A stretch of 42,847 nt of DNA from Planoprotostelium fungivorum (lineage: Eukaryota; Evosea; Variosea; Cavosteliida; Cavosteliaceae): positions 1 through 42,847 of the forward strand of contig MDYQ01000343.1 of the NCBI GenBank assembly GCA_003024175.1, written 5' to 3'. The position numbers and the translations under genes were made by a program. Every line of letters starts with the position of its first letter. Positions within the stretch are counted from its first letter, which is position 1. This document shows, in pieces, positions 10,782 to 21,865 of this stretch. Below the pieces are notes generated by a model, which worked only from the letters and a program-made list of their open reading frames with translations, had not been told where the DNA came from and made no database searches.

Positions 10782-11561
10782 GCAGCTACAGCAGAAGCTT
10801 GTCGGTAGCTCCTCTCCACAGCACGCTCAACCGCTGTATGCCGAAGGTGTGTGTTCATACGAACGTCAGTCTAGATCAGATCTGACATTCATACAGACGA
10901 GATCTACCACGACCACATCTGATCCGCAGAAGGAGGAGGACGCACCCTCATTCGCCCCACCAGAATCACCGTCGGCTCGCAGATCCACAAGGGAGGGTAG
11001 AGGAGTCGCACCAGTTCGCGATCCATCACTCTCCAAATCACGAACAGGCACTGGGGAGAAGAGACAACACTGGACGCGATACAGCACCCTCCTAGAGGCT
11101 TCGAACAAACGAGGCAGAAAATAAACAATGTGAATGTGACCACATCACCTTCGCATTTCGTTCACATCACGTGATACGCCAGCGACCCCTCCAACTTTCC
11201 AACTTTATACAACTCGACGTCGTTTCTGTTGGCCGTTAGCTCTCCTCTTCAATTGCTCATCTGGTGTCCTGACTGGTCCAGACGACCAAAGTCGTTTGGC
11301 GTTGTAGAGGGAATCATCTGTGCCTAAAACGCATTACAGCCACAAGGCGGCACAGATATTTTCCGACGGAATTATTAGTGCCTACTCCAGTTAGCGTGGC
11401 GATCTGTGGGTGCCGATACTGTGTGAGCATGTCTGAATTTGTATCGACATTGTTCGTCTCACGTTGTAGCACGGGTGATAAAGGTAAGAAACCTTTCTCG
11501 AATCTATTATTAGCAACATTTTTCCATTTTCAAGAAGAGTAGGTCTTCACAGCGACACACC
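10782..11561. other. Weakly coding or intergenic stretch upstream of the NME5-like gene
   Basis: The left part contains a rightward open frame to 11124 whose product is rich in Ser, Thr, Pro and Arg and ends NKRGRK. The opposite strand is also open there (10866-11108) and may include the first exon of the RTA1-like gene. Neither product is recognisable. From about 11130 to 11561 I see no gene; this part should hold the promoter and 5' leader of the gene starting at 11562. Confidence 0.3.
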
Positions 11562-12833
11562 ATGCCTAGACACTTAGAAGAAGAGGAATCAGATGAGGAG
11601 GAAACCTCACAGGTGGATAACTCTGAGGTCGCATCAGAAGACGAACGCACATCATCTTCCGAAGATACAGCTGCCACTAAGATCCAAGCTTTATATCGTG
11701 GCTTCAGAGACAGAAAGAAGTGAGAGTTGAAGTTGACGACCGATCTGACTTTTTCAGCTGCGGAAGCCACAAGCATCACAGATCGGCGACAAAGATCCAA
11801 AAAGCCTTTCGCGGTTATTCGTCTCGAAAGCAAACGAAATTGAAGAAAGAGAGGGAGAACAAGGCTTGTGCTCAAGTGCAGCGAGTATGGAGAGGGTACA
11901 GTGAGAGGTCATCCATTAGACGAAAGGTCACCGCCAATCCACCCATTGTTAACGTGACAGAAGAGGTGTGAATCTCACGATGCACCATAGTACATCAAGA
12001 CATGATAACGTCACCTCACGAAACAACAGACTGGAGTCGTAGAATGCACGTTTGCCATCATCAAACCAGACGCGATGAGAAAAGGTTTCGCGGCGCAGAT
12101 CAAACACAGGATCCTTGCTGATGGATTTCATATCTTGCAGGAGAGACAACTTCAGCTATCCACAGATATCGCACAAGAATTTTATGCTGAACACCTGGGC
12201 AAGCCTTTTTTCGAGAAGCTGACCAATTTCATGTCGAGGTGAGATGCAACATCGCGACGATGTTGTTCATCATCCGTAGTGGACCTGTCACAGCTATGGT
12301 CCTATCCAGAGTGAACGCGATCAAAGCTTGGAGATCTCTCATGGGACCGACAAATCCCGTCGCGGCCGCAGAACAATTCCCGAACAGGTGGATAGATCTT
12401 CCTTCTCGCTTGAATATCTCACCGTACCACAGCTTGAGAGCATTATACGGTGACAAGGAGAACACGACGATGAATGCTACACACGGCAGTGACGCTCGAT
12501 TGAGTGCACAGAGGGAGATCAAATTCTTCTTTCCGAAACGTGAGGAGGATTCGATGAATCACACGAGGATCTGAACGTGATCATCAGGTCCCATCTTTCC
12601 GGCGCCGACACATCAGCAGTCCCACGAATACATTCAGGCCAGTCTGATGCCAACACTGACGGAGGGTCTCGCCAATCTGGCCAAGAAGAAGCCAGCGGAA
12701 CCGATCGTATCCTTCTTCATCACATCATCATCTGATCTCTCCTCTTTCCTTCACTTTTAAATAGAAATGGTTGGCGTATTGGTTGCTAGAGAATAATCCC
12801 AACAAGCCAAGGGTATCCGAACCTGTTTCATAG
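11562..12833 (+). CDS. IQ-motif / nucleoside diphosphate kinase / Dpy-30 protein (NME5/RSP23-like)
   Basis: Six exons join in frame with canonical GT/AG introns at about 11720-11757, 11966-12029, 12239-12279, 12540-12587 and 12707-12767. The N-terminus is acidic (EEEESDEEE), followed by three calmodulin-binding IQ motifs: ATKIQALYRGFRDRK, ATKIQKAFRGYSSRK and CAQVQRVWRGYSER. An NDP kinase domain follows, with the opening strand TFAIIKPDAMRKG and the catalytic-His segment NATHGSDA, so the phospho-histidine is kept. The last two exons encode a Dpy-30 motif (YIQASLMPTLTEGLANLA ... WLAYWLLENNP). NDPK plus Dpy-30 is the architecture of human NME5; with IQ motifs it recalls radial-spoke protein RSP23 of Chlamydomonas, though from memory its IQ motifs lie C-terminally. 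A role in a flagellar axoneme is inferred. AATAAA directly follows the stop codon. Confidence 0.92.
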
Positions 12834-12839
12834 AATAAA
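12834..12839 (+). terminator. Polyadenylation signal AATAAA
   Basis: A perfect AATAAA hexamer abuts the TAG stop of the NME5-like gene. The convergent ankyrin gene ends only 67 bases further on at 12906, so the 3' untranslated regions must be very short or overlap. Confidence 0.5.
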
Positions 12840-12905
12840 TTGATTTGAACGCAGACATCGTCATCATCGTACAAGAAAACTCTTCGCTTACATTCATCCT
12901 CTCTA

Positions 12906-14736
12906 TTACATGACAATACATTTCTTCTTCTCCTTCTTGTCTACAATTCCGTCCCTGGCGAATTCTTTGATATCTCTCCCATCATAGTACATCTGCATGA
13001 GCTCTTGTCTCGTCTTCTCCTTCATCGTCTTGATGATGTCATCTTCGTATTGCAGCACTGTGTCATCGTCCCAACCGCATTTCTGTTGCATGATCCACAC
13101 GATGACATCCCATCTCCTCCTCCCGACACACTTGTGTACCTCTGGACACCTCTTCCAAACCATGTCTTTGTTTCTCAGCTGCACTGCCGTCTCGAAACAC
13201 TGAACGGGCTCCCAAGGACAGCCCATTCTGTGGAGAGAACGCAGTTGAGACAGTCCTCCGTATTTGACGGCCCTCCTCATGGTATCAGACGTCCAAAGGG
13301 GTCCGATGTGTCGAAAGAGGTACTCGATGATGTGCGTGTGTCCTTGTGATGATGCGATGTCAAAGTGGAAGCTCTCGAGCTGGAAACCGTTCTCGTGAAG
13401 ATAGACAAGGATGTGGAGGTGACCTGCGGTGATCGTCCGTCCCATGATGTCGGACTCCCATGGACAACTGTTGAGGTGAGGATTACATGGGTGCGTGAGG
13501 TGATGAGATTTACCCTCGACTTCGAAGGTGCTTGAGGAGGTTCAGCCTGCCCATTTCGGCTGCGATAGAGCAGAGTCCCTTGTGCTCGCTGTAATCGATG
13601 CCTCTGACTGAAAATTTCTCTGCTTTCAGTGGGTCTCTCGTACAGAATAAAATGATTTATCTCGATATTATTTTCATATCTGAAGATGACAACGTGATGG
13701 ACGTCATGATCTCTCACCTAACCATTCGATGGCCCTTGTCGGGTGTCTCACGACACTAGTTAGTGAGGTGGGGTATATCTTGTAACCCTTCTCCACCAAC
13801 CACTCCCACACCTCTAAATGGAAATATCCAGCTGCGTGCCACGTGCTCGAACTGTAGAGAGGTAGTTGTCTCTCGTGCAGCCATTTCAAGACGTGGAGGT
13901 GTCCTCCTTTGATGGCACAGCGAGCCGCTCCGGGGGCAGAGATGAAAGAGTTGTCTGGTGCGAGATCGTGCAGATGATCCAAGATGTGAAGGTGTCCACC
14001 ACGTGCGGCGTTCTTAAAGTAGGTGGGGTGAGATGTGGCGTGACGATCGATGGCGTAGAGGAGGACATTGAGGTGACCATTACGTGAGGAATGTTTAGCG
14101 ATAGTGCTCATGATGTGTTCTCTCTCGTCGGGCGTAGGTTCTCTGCAAATGAGCTGAGAATGAGGGAAGGTTTGTCAATATCGACAAAGGATGATAAAAT
14201 AATAATTACTTGATGGAGGTGAGTCTGTCCAATTCAACAACGATAGATAGGAACCCAGCGGTGGCAGCGGCGATATAGAGGTCCATGTAGTACTCGGGCA
14301 ATATCTGAGGGAATAGCCATCTCAATCCATCAAGATTGTTGTTGGATATGAAGTTCTCAGCGTGTCGCGTGCGTTCCGTAATCTCCTTCTTCGTTTGAGG
14401 TGGAGGCAGCTACATCATCCATCAGATTTGTGTGTTAACTTGACTCACCGTTTCAAGAAGTCTCCTCAATAATAAGAAGCAGTTACCCTTTGACAGATGC
14501 TTTCTTTCATCTCGACACGGAGGACGGATTATATTTGACCACCATTGAACGAGCTCTTCCGAGTGACAAGGGAAGATGAGACGTTTAGTGATAACCTGAC
14601 GCTTCTCTAACGTAGTTTTCACGAGTGGCTGCCAAGATGCTCGAACGAAAGACAAAGGGAGTAGATTGGCGGTGGTGATGTACTTGAACACCTCATTGAC
14701 AACGTCAAGCGGTATGGTATCAAGGTAGTCTTCCAT
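12906..14736 (-). CDS. Ankyrin-repeat protein with N-terminal F-box-like segment and C-terminal CaaX box
   Basis: Start ATG at 14734-14736 (MEDYLDTIPLDVVNEVFKYI), stop TAA at 12906-12908; at least four exons. The first about 60 residues resemble an F-box-like helix bundle (LDTIPLDVVNEVFKYI...LLPLSFVRASW), which in other proteins binds Skp1 in SCF ubiquitin ligases. Ankyrin-like repeats follow in the style common in amoebae and large DNA viruses of amoebae: GGHLHILDHLHD, GGHLHVLKWLHER, EMGRLNLLKHLRSRGCPWES, TAGHLHILVYLHENG and LSQLRSLHRMGCPWEP. A GT/AG intron at about 13462-13512 restores GCPWES in frame. The C-terminus is KKEKKKCIVM: a polybasic run and a C-I-V-M box, the arrangement that directs prenylation and membrane attachment of Ras-type proteins. 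The combination suggests a membrane-tethered adaptor. The F-box assignment is tentative; the ankyrin assignment and the CaaX ending are clear. Confidence 0.85.
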
Positions 14737-14916
14737 TGGATGCTCCTCGTAGCGGGTTCTACGATTACGTAAAAGAGGGAAAATAACTACCTTTTATTGC
14801 ACAGGTGATTCGATTTTTCCGGTTGGAACTACTTGAGGCAAAAAACATTTTTGGAAGAGATTCAACTCCAATCTTTAACAGTAGATAAAATGTAACAATG
14901 TGTATTTATTGAGTGT

Positions 14917-15231
14917 GTGATGTTTGCAGTGGTCTCACGGCTGGCCGTAGAGAGGGCGCCCTACAATGTCCATGTTGAAGATGGCACAGATGATATGGAA
15001 TACACACTTCTGAAGTCAAATGGTGCATTGAGAATGGATCATTTCTCTCCCGACTTCTGGAATATGCACGACGAAAAAATTAGTAATCCAAATGCATGGA
15101 CACCAACCAGAAAAACCAAATCAGGTTGTGTCTTGTGTTCACGATCGATGTGCTTTGTCAGAGATGCAGTGATCAATAACAGTCACTGTTGTTGGGGACA
15201 CCATGCGCTTCTGAGCTTTCGACGTTCATAG
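14917..15231 (+). CDS. Possible small protein or exon, unrecognised
   Basis: An open frame of 104 codons lies in the gap between the ankyrin gene and the tRNA-cofactor gene. Its product begins MMFAVVSRLAVERAPYN, has an acidic middle and a Cys-rich end (SGCVLCSRSMCFVRD, SHCCWGHH). A CAG at 14929-14931 could also be a splice acceptor, so it might be an exon with no visible upstream partner. No family is recognised, and chance cannot be excluded at this length. Confidence 0.3.
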   Translation: MMFAVVSRLAVERAPYNVHVEDGTDDMEYTLLKSNGALRMDHFSPDFWNMHDEKISNPNAWTPTRKTKSGCVLCSRSMCFVRDAVINNSHCCWGHHALLSFRRS

Positions 15232-15430
15232 GTATTATTGATCTTTCTACCACTTGATGATGGTCTGAGTGACGACGTTTTTGGCTGCACCTAGATGTTT
15301 AGAATCACAGGATCTGTGCAAAACGGTGAGATAGAAGTCAGAGGTGATCATCGTGGTGTTGTGATTTTAAACGTGTTTATTTCTGTTTTACACACGATCT
15401 CCCTTTTCTCTCTGATCAGATCTGCATACA

Positions 15431-17370
15431 ATGTCAGTTATTTTCGTTGACGATTCATCTCTGTCTTCTGCAGCTCTTCTCACTGCCGCCATCAGTGGCG
15501 TATCTGCAATCAAACCAGTCAAAGTCGATGAAGTAGTCAAATCATCTGAAGAATTGAAGAAAGCTAGCCCAGAGGGCAAGGTAACAGAGTTTTTACAGTA
15601 TCGTACGATTCTGATAATGGTCAGCTCCCCGCATTTTCTGGAAGCAAGACCGCTGCTGGATTCTACGAGGTCGTGAAGGCATTCTTACCAGAGAGCTCTC
15701 CTCTCCTCGGCAAAAATGACGCCAAGAATGTGAGGATCTCTCCTCCCTCGAACCACAAAAAATCCAATATCTCTTCATCAAAAGTTGACGATCTTCAATA
15801 ACCAACAATGAACAGGTTGAGAAGTGGATATCATTTGTCGTCGATACATTGGAGCCCTCTCTGGCCGCCAAGGACACAAAGACCGTGGGTAACTTGAAAA
15901 AGGTCAACAAAGATCTGGCCAGCAAGATCTTCGTCTCCGGTCTGTCCCTCACTGTCGCCGATCTGGCCCTCTACTCCTCTCTCCAAGCTGTCATGGTGAG
16001 CCAATCACCTCTGCCTTCTCATCGTTGCATGTGACTGATGGGCGTACAGAGAGGATGGACCGCAGAGGAGAGAAACGAATACAACCACATCACACGTTTC
16101 GTCGACACCATCCAACATCAAGACAAGGTCATCCATCATCATCTCCCATCATCATCTACCATCTCTTCCTCTGCTGATCGTCACCTCCATCATCGTCATC
16201 GATTGACCCTGAGAAGGTGTCAGAGAGCAAGATCTTCACAGAAGTCTCCGTACACCAGAACGTCAGCGCCGCCCCCGGAGCTGTATCCACCGAGAAGAAG
16301 CCCGCCCAGGTGACTGTCTCACCCTCCACATCCAAACTGAAAGGAGACAGGAATCGAAGGAGCAACCCAACAAGACAAAGAGAGAAGAGAAGAAGGGAGG
16401 TGATAAGGAGAAGCCTCAGGCCAAGGTAGAAGAGAAGAAGACTGAGAGAAAAGAGCCCACGGCTGAAGAGAAAGAGGCTCAGAAGAAAGCAAAGGAGGAC
16501 AGAAAGGCAAAGAACGCAGCCAACAGAGGTGAGAGAGATGTAGAGGAGGAAGAAATGAAGAGGGACAGGAGGTCAAACTGCACCAGAGCCAAAGAAGGAG
16601 CTGCCCGTGGATGTTTCACGTTTGGACATTCGAGTCGGAAAGATCGTGTGAGAATTTATTCTGTTTTATTGTTTTCGAGGAAGTGAGTTGATGGAAAGAC
16701 AGTGACGTGAAGAAGCACGAATCTGCGGATGCTCTCTACGTCGAGCAGGTGTGTGACCGTCGCATCACGATCACGAGCATCATCACAACTCACATATCAC
16801 ATCATCATCAACCATCATCATCATTCTGAAAAGGAATGACAAGAGACCAGATCGACGTTGGAGAAGAGAAACCGAGACAAGTCGTCAGCGGGCTCGTCAA
16901 ACACGTACCCATCGAGCAGATGAAGGTCAGAATACCTTCACACCATCACATCTAAAGAGAACAGGATCGCATGTGCATCGTCCTCTGCAACCTGAAGCCC
17001 TCCGCCCTGCGCGGTGTCACATCACATGCCATGGTCATGTGTGCCAACTCGGAGGACAAGGTGGAAGTCTTATCGCCACCCGAAGGTGACATAGACACCG
17101 ACGTCGATAGAGGGTGACTCATGGCAGGTGCCGTCATCGGCGAGAGAGTGAAGGTGCCCGGGTTCGATGGAGAAGCCGATGAACAGCTGAATCCCAAGCA
17201 GAAGATCTTCGAACAAGTCGCAGTGGTGAGTGAAAGAGAGAAGGTGGAGGTAACATGTTCAGGATCTGAAGACAAACGAAGAGGGAGTTGCATGCTTCCG
17301 TGGAGTTCCTTGGGTGACCAGCAAGGGTCACGTGAGCGTTCCCACCGTGAAGAACGGAGGCATCAAGTAG
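15431..17370 (+). CDS. Arc1p/AIMP1-like tRNA-binding cofactor (GST-C-like plus EMAPII domain)
   Basis: Start ATG at 15431 ([10 protein letters not shown]), stop TAG at 17368-17370 after VKNGGIK; about ten exons with short introns. The N-terminal third resembles the C-terminal half of a GST-like fold used for assembly in multi-synthetase complexes ([38 protein letters not shown]). A Lys/Glu/Ala-rich linker (16370-16530) follows, typical of tRNA-binding tails. The C-terminus is a tRNA_bind/EMAPII OB-fold: DIRVGKIV (about 16627-16650), [43 protein letters not shown] and the terminal [14 protein letters not shown]. Yeast Arc1p combines these parts and acts as a cofactor of methionyl- and glutamyl-tRNA synthetases; animal AIMP1 has the same C-terminal domain. 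No synthetase catalytic motif is present, so it is a free cofactor. Expected location is the cytosol. Confidence 0.88.
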
Positions 17371-17729
17371 ACGTTGTCGTTCGGATATAAAGAACTTCCG
17401 CTGCATGTTGTATTTCATGATGAGAAAAAAGGTCCAACGGTTTGTGATGAGAAAAACAATTTGTTTCCATATTTTAAATCGCATCACAACCGTCACGAGG
17501 ACAAGTGTGGGCAACGTATGCACCATAACTTGAGTGTGAGTGAGGGTTTATTGAATGGAAGACACCGCTGACGTCTTTCGATTATGCACATCTGATGTGA
17601 TGTGATATATGTCGGAACCATCGATTGGTCGACTGGATCAGATTCTATTTCACATATCATTGAGACAGCTGAAGGTCGACATTGAACTCATCTGATGTCA
17701 GATCTATCAGCACCCATCAGACGATCGAA
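17371..17729. other. Intergenic stretch, no gene recognised
   Basis: About 360 bases between the tRNA cofactor gene and the PHD-finger gene. Short open frames are present without recognisable motifs. Two related phrases, catgatgagaaaaaaggtcc and tgtgatgagaaaaacaattt, occur close together near 17416-17464. The right end should contain the promoter and leader of the next gene. Confidence 0.35.
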
Positions 17730-20375
17730 ATGAGCTCACGAGAGACACGAAAGACAACCGAATCCACGACAACGAGGTCTTCACCATCGAGGTGATGATC
17801 CAGCTCACCCTCAACTTGCAACTGAGACAAAACAGACATAAACCACCAGAAGCAGCCACGACGGATTCTCTTCCATCAGAGTCCGACTCTTCTGTTCACA
17901 GACAGAACGATCACGATGCAACGCGGGAGAAGATGTCATCCATCACCACGGCAGTCGTTCCACCTCCCGATGCCTACACCGACGCTTCTTCCATGAGACA
18001 GAAGGCAGCAGAGGCACTCCTCAAGTTAGAAACTGTGGATAACAACGTATCAGTGATACGGACATTCATCAAACGAGTGAGTCGTCGTATCTGAACTCCG
18101 CCACTCTGACATCAAATAGGAAGAAGAGAAGAGCCTGGAAGAGTATGAACCGACGGCAGTAGTAGTGGAATCACACAGGGTCATCGCCACAGAGGACGAT
18201 GAGATAGACGAAGTAGAAGGGTTTGTCATCATGGCAGACGATCAACCGATTCAGATGGACGATCCTCTGGGTCTACTCAACACGGAGACGGTGAAATGCA
18301 CAGAGAGTGACGCATCTGAACATCTGTAAGGTAGTCGATGGTCTATTGACAATGAACGGGAGGGGAACCTCTGAGGAGTTGTATCAGTACGTGTCGAAGC
18401 TGTCCGTCTTTGAGGGAACGAAGAGTTCGAAGAAACTGCGGTACAAGTTGAATTCGATATTGAATTCGAGGAAGAACAGGGAAGTGTTTGAAAAGATATC
18501 GTTGGAGGGAAAGGTGAGAATCAAATGAGGTCACATCAATGCAATATAATGGATCGATACGTGTTTCTGACGCATATGCTAGCTGCTGTGGATGCTTCAG
18601 AACCACGGCAAATTGAGTGACGAGGGAACATCAGAGAACGATGATGCATCAGAGGAAGACAGTGATTACGATGTGATGTCATCACAAGTGGTCAGTGTCA
18701 TCTGATGCAAGTGATAGGGTTGCCAAGTGTGTCGAGAGACGAAGAATGCCAACAAGATCGTCCTGTGTGATGGTTGTGACCAGGGTTATCACTTGTATTG
18801 CCTGAGGCCACCACTGACACGAGTACCTAAGGGCAAATGGTACTGCAACACCTGTAAAAACAAACAGAAGATCGAAGAGGTAGCCACACTACGTCTCACA
18901 CTTTACAATTTCCAACTCTCACTCTCATCTTCTCTCGATCATCTCGTTGACTCTTTTAGACTTCGACGCACAATTTCAAGACAATATGCCGCAGCCACAT
19001 GATCGACGACCAACTGGCTCGTCACTCTACCTCCAAGAAGATTGTCCGCTCTCTCATGTCACTGGGAGGAAAGGCAACCGGTCGAGGCATCATGGATGAC
19101 ATCTTCTCCCGCTTCGATCTACCGCAAGAGACACGCAGGCCACTCTTGTATCGTGTCAATGCCATCTTGTGTTCGAATCCATCTCTATTCAAGAAGACGG
19201 GTGTACAATTCGATCGGGAGAGGAACGGGAGGAGCAGTGTGTGGGAGTTGCTGCCCGACATCAATCTGAACGAGGACGTCGAGTGAGTCGAGATGTGTCA
19301 TCGTCGATCACTCACGGATGCAGATCATCATCATCATCGGAAGAGGGTGGCATCGATGAAGAGGTAGGATGATGATTGTCATTCCAACTGAAGACGTCAG
19401 GAGACCGACGGCGAGCAATCGAGCGACACGAAGAAAACAGAGAAGATGGGACAGAAGGGGAGACAGACGAGGGAGAGTGAGAAGGCAAAGAGGGTGGAAG
19501 TCACACGAACTGCACCCACCAGAGAGGTGAGCGAGCGATGGATTCACTCTCTCAACACGTTTGCAGAAAGGTTCTTCTGCAATCAGCGTGTTAGAAGCTG
19601 TGAAGAAGGCCATTCACGATATGGGAGGGACGGCCACAGTGGAATCGATCGTGAGCTGGATGATGCAGAAGAACGTGTCGCAGGAAGTAGAGAAGATGAT
19701 TCGATACAAGTGAGGAAAGGAGAGGGGTGAAACACTGAACGGGTGCAGGATCCACTCATTACTCTCCAGTCGTAAGAACGAGAGGGTGTTCTTGAAGAAG
19801 AAGGAAGGAAACAAGACTCTCGTGTCACTCAGAGATGAACTGGGAGACCTATCGGCGGGAGCAGGAGAGGAAGTGAAGACGGGGACGAAGCGAGAGGTGA
19901 ACGTCGTCTTCACATCATCTGCATCGCATGGTTCAATCATCACATGGGATGACTCACTTGTTTGTGACAGGCCGTGGAGTATCAGGAAGAAGAGAAGAAC
20001 AAGAGGAGAAAATCAAGAGACGATGAAAAGACGCAAGATCGCATCATTGCAAAAGAAGACGCTTCAACAAGCGGTCAACGTGTGGAGGGAGAAGAGGGAG
20101 GGAAGAGATCACAATGGGCATCCATTGTCACGGACATCATGCGTTCTCTGGATCGACCTGCGGGTGCATCGGAGATCACGGATGGGGTGAGATGAGATGA
20201 TCTTGAAGGCATCACTAAGATAGAGTAGGTGATCGCTCGATTCCCAACAGAAGACCAGAGGAAGTTGAAATACCACACGTTAGCCGCACTACAGAACAAG
20301 TCAAACGCAAATTTGTTCACAAAGGTCGGCGGGGGAGGATCAGAGAAGAGCCTGTGGACACTGTCACACACTTGA
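17730..20375 (+). CDS. PHD-finger protein with four winged-helix-like repeats
   Basis: Start ATG at 17730 (MSSRETRKTTESTTTRSS), stop TGA at 20373-20375; more than ten exons. After a disordered N-terminus and an acidic segment (about 18125-18230) comes the first of four similar segments of about 65-75 residues, at about 18331-18510, 19010-19260, 19570-19840 and 20110-20373. Each reads: hydrophobic helix, Gly, short polar turn, second helix, variable loop, R/K-Y-hydrophobic helix with L-x-S-x-x-N, then F and a closing strand with W or L. Examples are LRYKLNSILNSRKNREVFEK, LLYRVNAILCSNPSLFKK, IRYKIHSLLSSRKNERVFLK and KYHTLAALQNKSNANLFTK. This resembles small winged-helix modules such as HARE-HTH, but the family is unconfirmed. 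Between repeats one and two lies a classic C4HC3 PHD finger (CQVC...CDGC...HLYC...CNTC, about 18721-18865), which usually reads histone H3 tails. A chromatin reader with DNA-binding modules is inferred. Confidence 0.85.
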
Positions 20376-20493
20376 ACACATCGATGAGACGACATGCAGC
20401 ACGACGTTTATGTTCATCATGTGTCGAAAAGATGAACAGGGAAGGAAAGAAGAGTGAAGTGTATTAAATTCAATAGAACAAAAGTGATCTCTC

Positions 20494-21623
20494 TTAAACC
20501 CGGGGGGTAGCGTATCTGTCCTCACGGACGTCGATTCTTCTGTTTTGGAAGTTGGTGCCGTCTAACTCTTGGATGGCCTTCTGTGCTTCCGCCAGACTCT
20601 CGTATTGAACGATACCTTGTCCTCTCGATCTGTCGTCTCATCAGATCATGTGTCCATCATCATTATCTTTGATATATAGAAGGTGCGTGGATGCAAAGTG
20701 TGATGGAGAGGGGGTTACCTTCCATCTTGACCGTTGAGGACCTCAGCCCTGACGAGCTTTCCGTATGGTGCGAAGTACTTCTCCAGATCTGCCGACGTGG
20801 TAGAGAAGGGGAGCTGCACGTATCATCAGAAATGGACGGTGCAGTGGATGCATCATACGGTGATCGAGATGTGATGAGATGAACTCACGTTTCCGACAAA
20901 GAGTTGAGAGGTTGGCTCGGTTGACTTGGGCTTTCTAGCGGGTCTCTCCTCACGGCTGTAATCTCTGTCACGGCTGTAGTCCTTATCGGCCTTGTATCCT
21001 CCTTGGTTTCTGTTGAAACCAGGCTCTCTGCCTCCAACACCTCCGGCTGTTTTTCATAAGAAATCATCCGAGATGGAATATCGTTGATGGAACGTGCGAT
21101 AGAAGTGAGAATGATCATTCGTGATGAGAGAGATGGAGACGATGCTGAGAAGAGTAGAGTGTCTTACCGGGTCTTCCGACCTTCTTCTCCTCTCTGTCCT
21201 CACGAACAAAGATCTTTCTACCCTCCAACTCAGAGTCGGTGAGCTCTCGGATAGAGCGAGCGGCTTCTTCTGGGGTCTCGAACTCGACGATACTAGATAG
21301 AATGTCAGATGAATGGTCTCCAGTGGTTGTCTCTCGTCTCACCCGCATCCCTATCAACATTCAGATATGAACAATCTCATCGATGGACATCGATCATCGT
21401 AAGAATGTGGGAGGGCAGATATGATGAAGGATCCTACCTTGGACCAACCTCCGTTGCTGAAGATATCAGCGTGTAAGACCTTTCCACAGGGCTTGAAGTG
21501 ATCCTTCAATGTCTGCCATGTGGTCTTGAAGGCCAAGTTACCAACGTAGACTCTGTTTGAGACAACGTTTCCGGCGGTGGTGGCGGGAATATCGTCTAAA
21601 TCAACATCCATACGAGAGGTCAT
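20494..21623 (-). CDS. RNA-binding protein with two RRM domains
   Basis: The start chosen is the ATG at 21621-21623 (MTSRMDVDLDDIP), because the acidic leader leads straight into RRM1. An upstream in-frame ATG at 21797 would add about 58 charged residues. The stop is TAA at 20494-20496; five or more exons. RRM1 has the RNP2 strand RVYVGNLAF and an RNP1-like strand GIVEFETPEEAA; RRM2 has QLFVGNLPF and SRGQGIVQYES. Each domain closes with a similar segment: ELEGRKIFVREDREEK and NFQNRRIDVREDR. The linker is rich in Arg, Asp, Gly and Tyr (YSRDRDYSREERPARK), as in many nuclear mRNA-binding proteins. The two-RRM layout resembles single-strand nucleic-acid binding proteins of the Gbp2/hnRNP M type, but no orthologue is claimed. 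It is divergent from the golgin gene, with 242 bases between the start codons. Confidence 0.88.
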
Positions 21624-21865
21624 TGTTGTGTCTATCTGCTTCTCTTTCCTCTCCTCTTCTCGTTTCTCTTTTTCCATTTTGTTCATTCGCAGATTCGCAG
21701 ATCCGCAGATCGCGGAAACGTTAGAAACGTCCTTCTCTCCAACATCAACATCGTCATCTAAAACAAACTGATACACGAACACGCAGTTCGAAGACAAACT
21801 CGCCTATCGGTGAACAGTTAGTCTCATAGTATCTGACACTCACATCTGATAGTGAAGATTTACAC

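Noticed and set aside
13005-13349. Plus-strand open frame opposite the ankyrin gene
   Set aside because: The minus strand has ankyrin repeats and a meaningful C-terminus; the plus frame has no motif.
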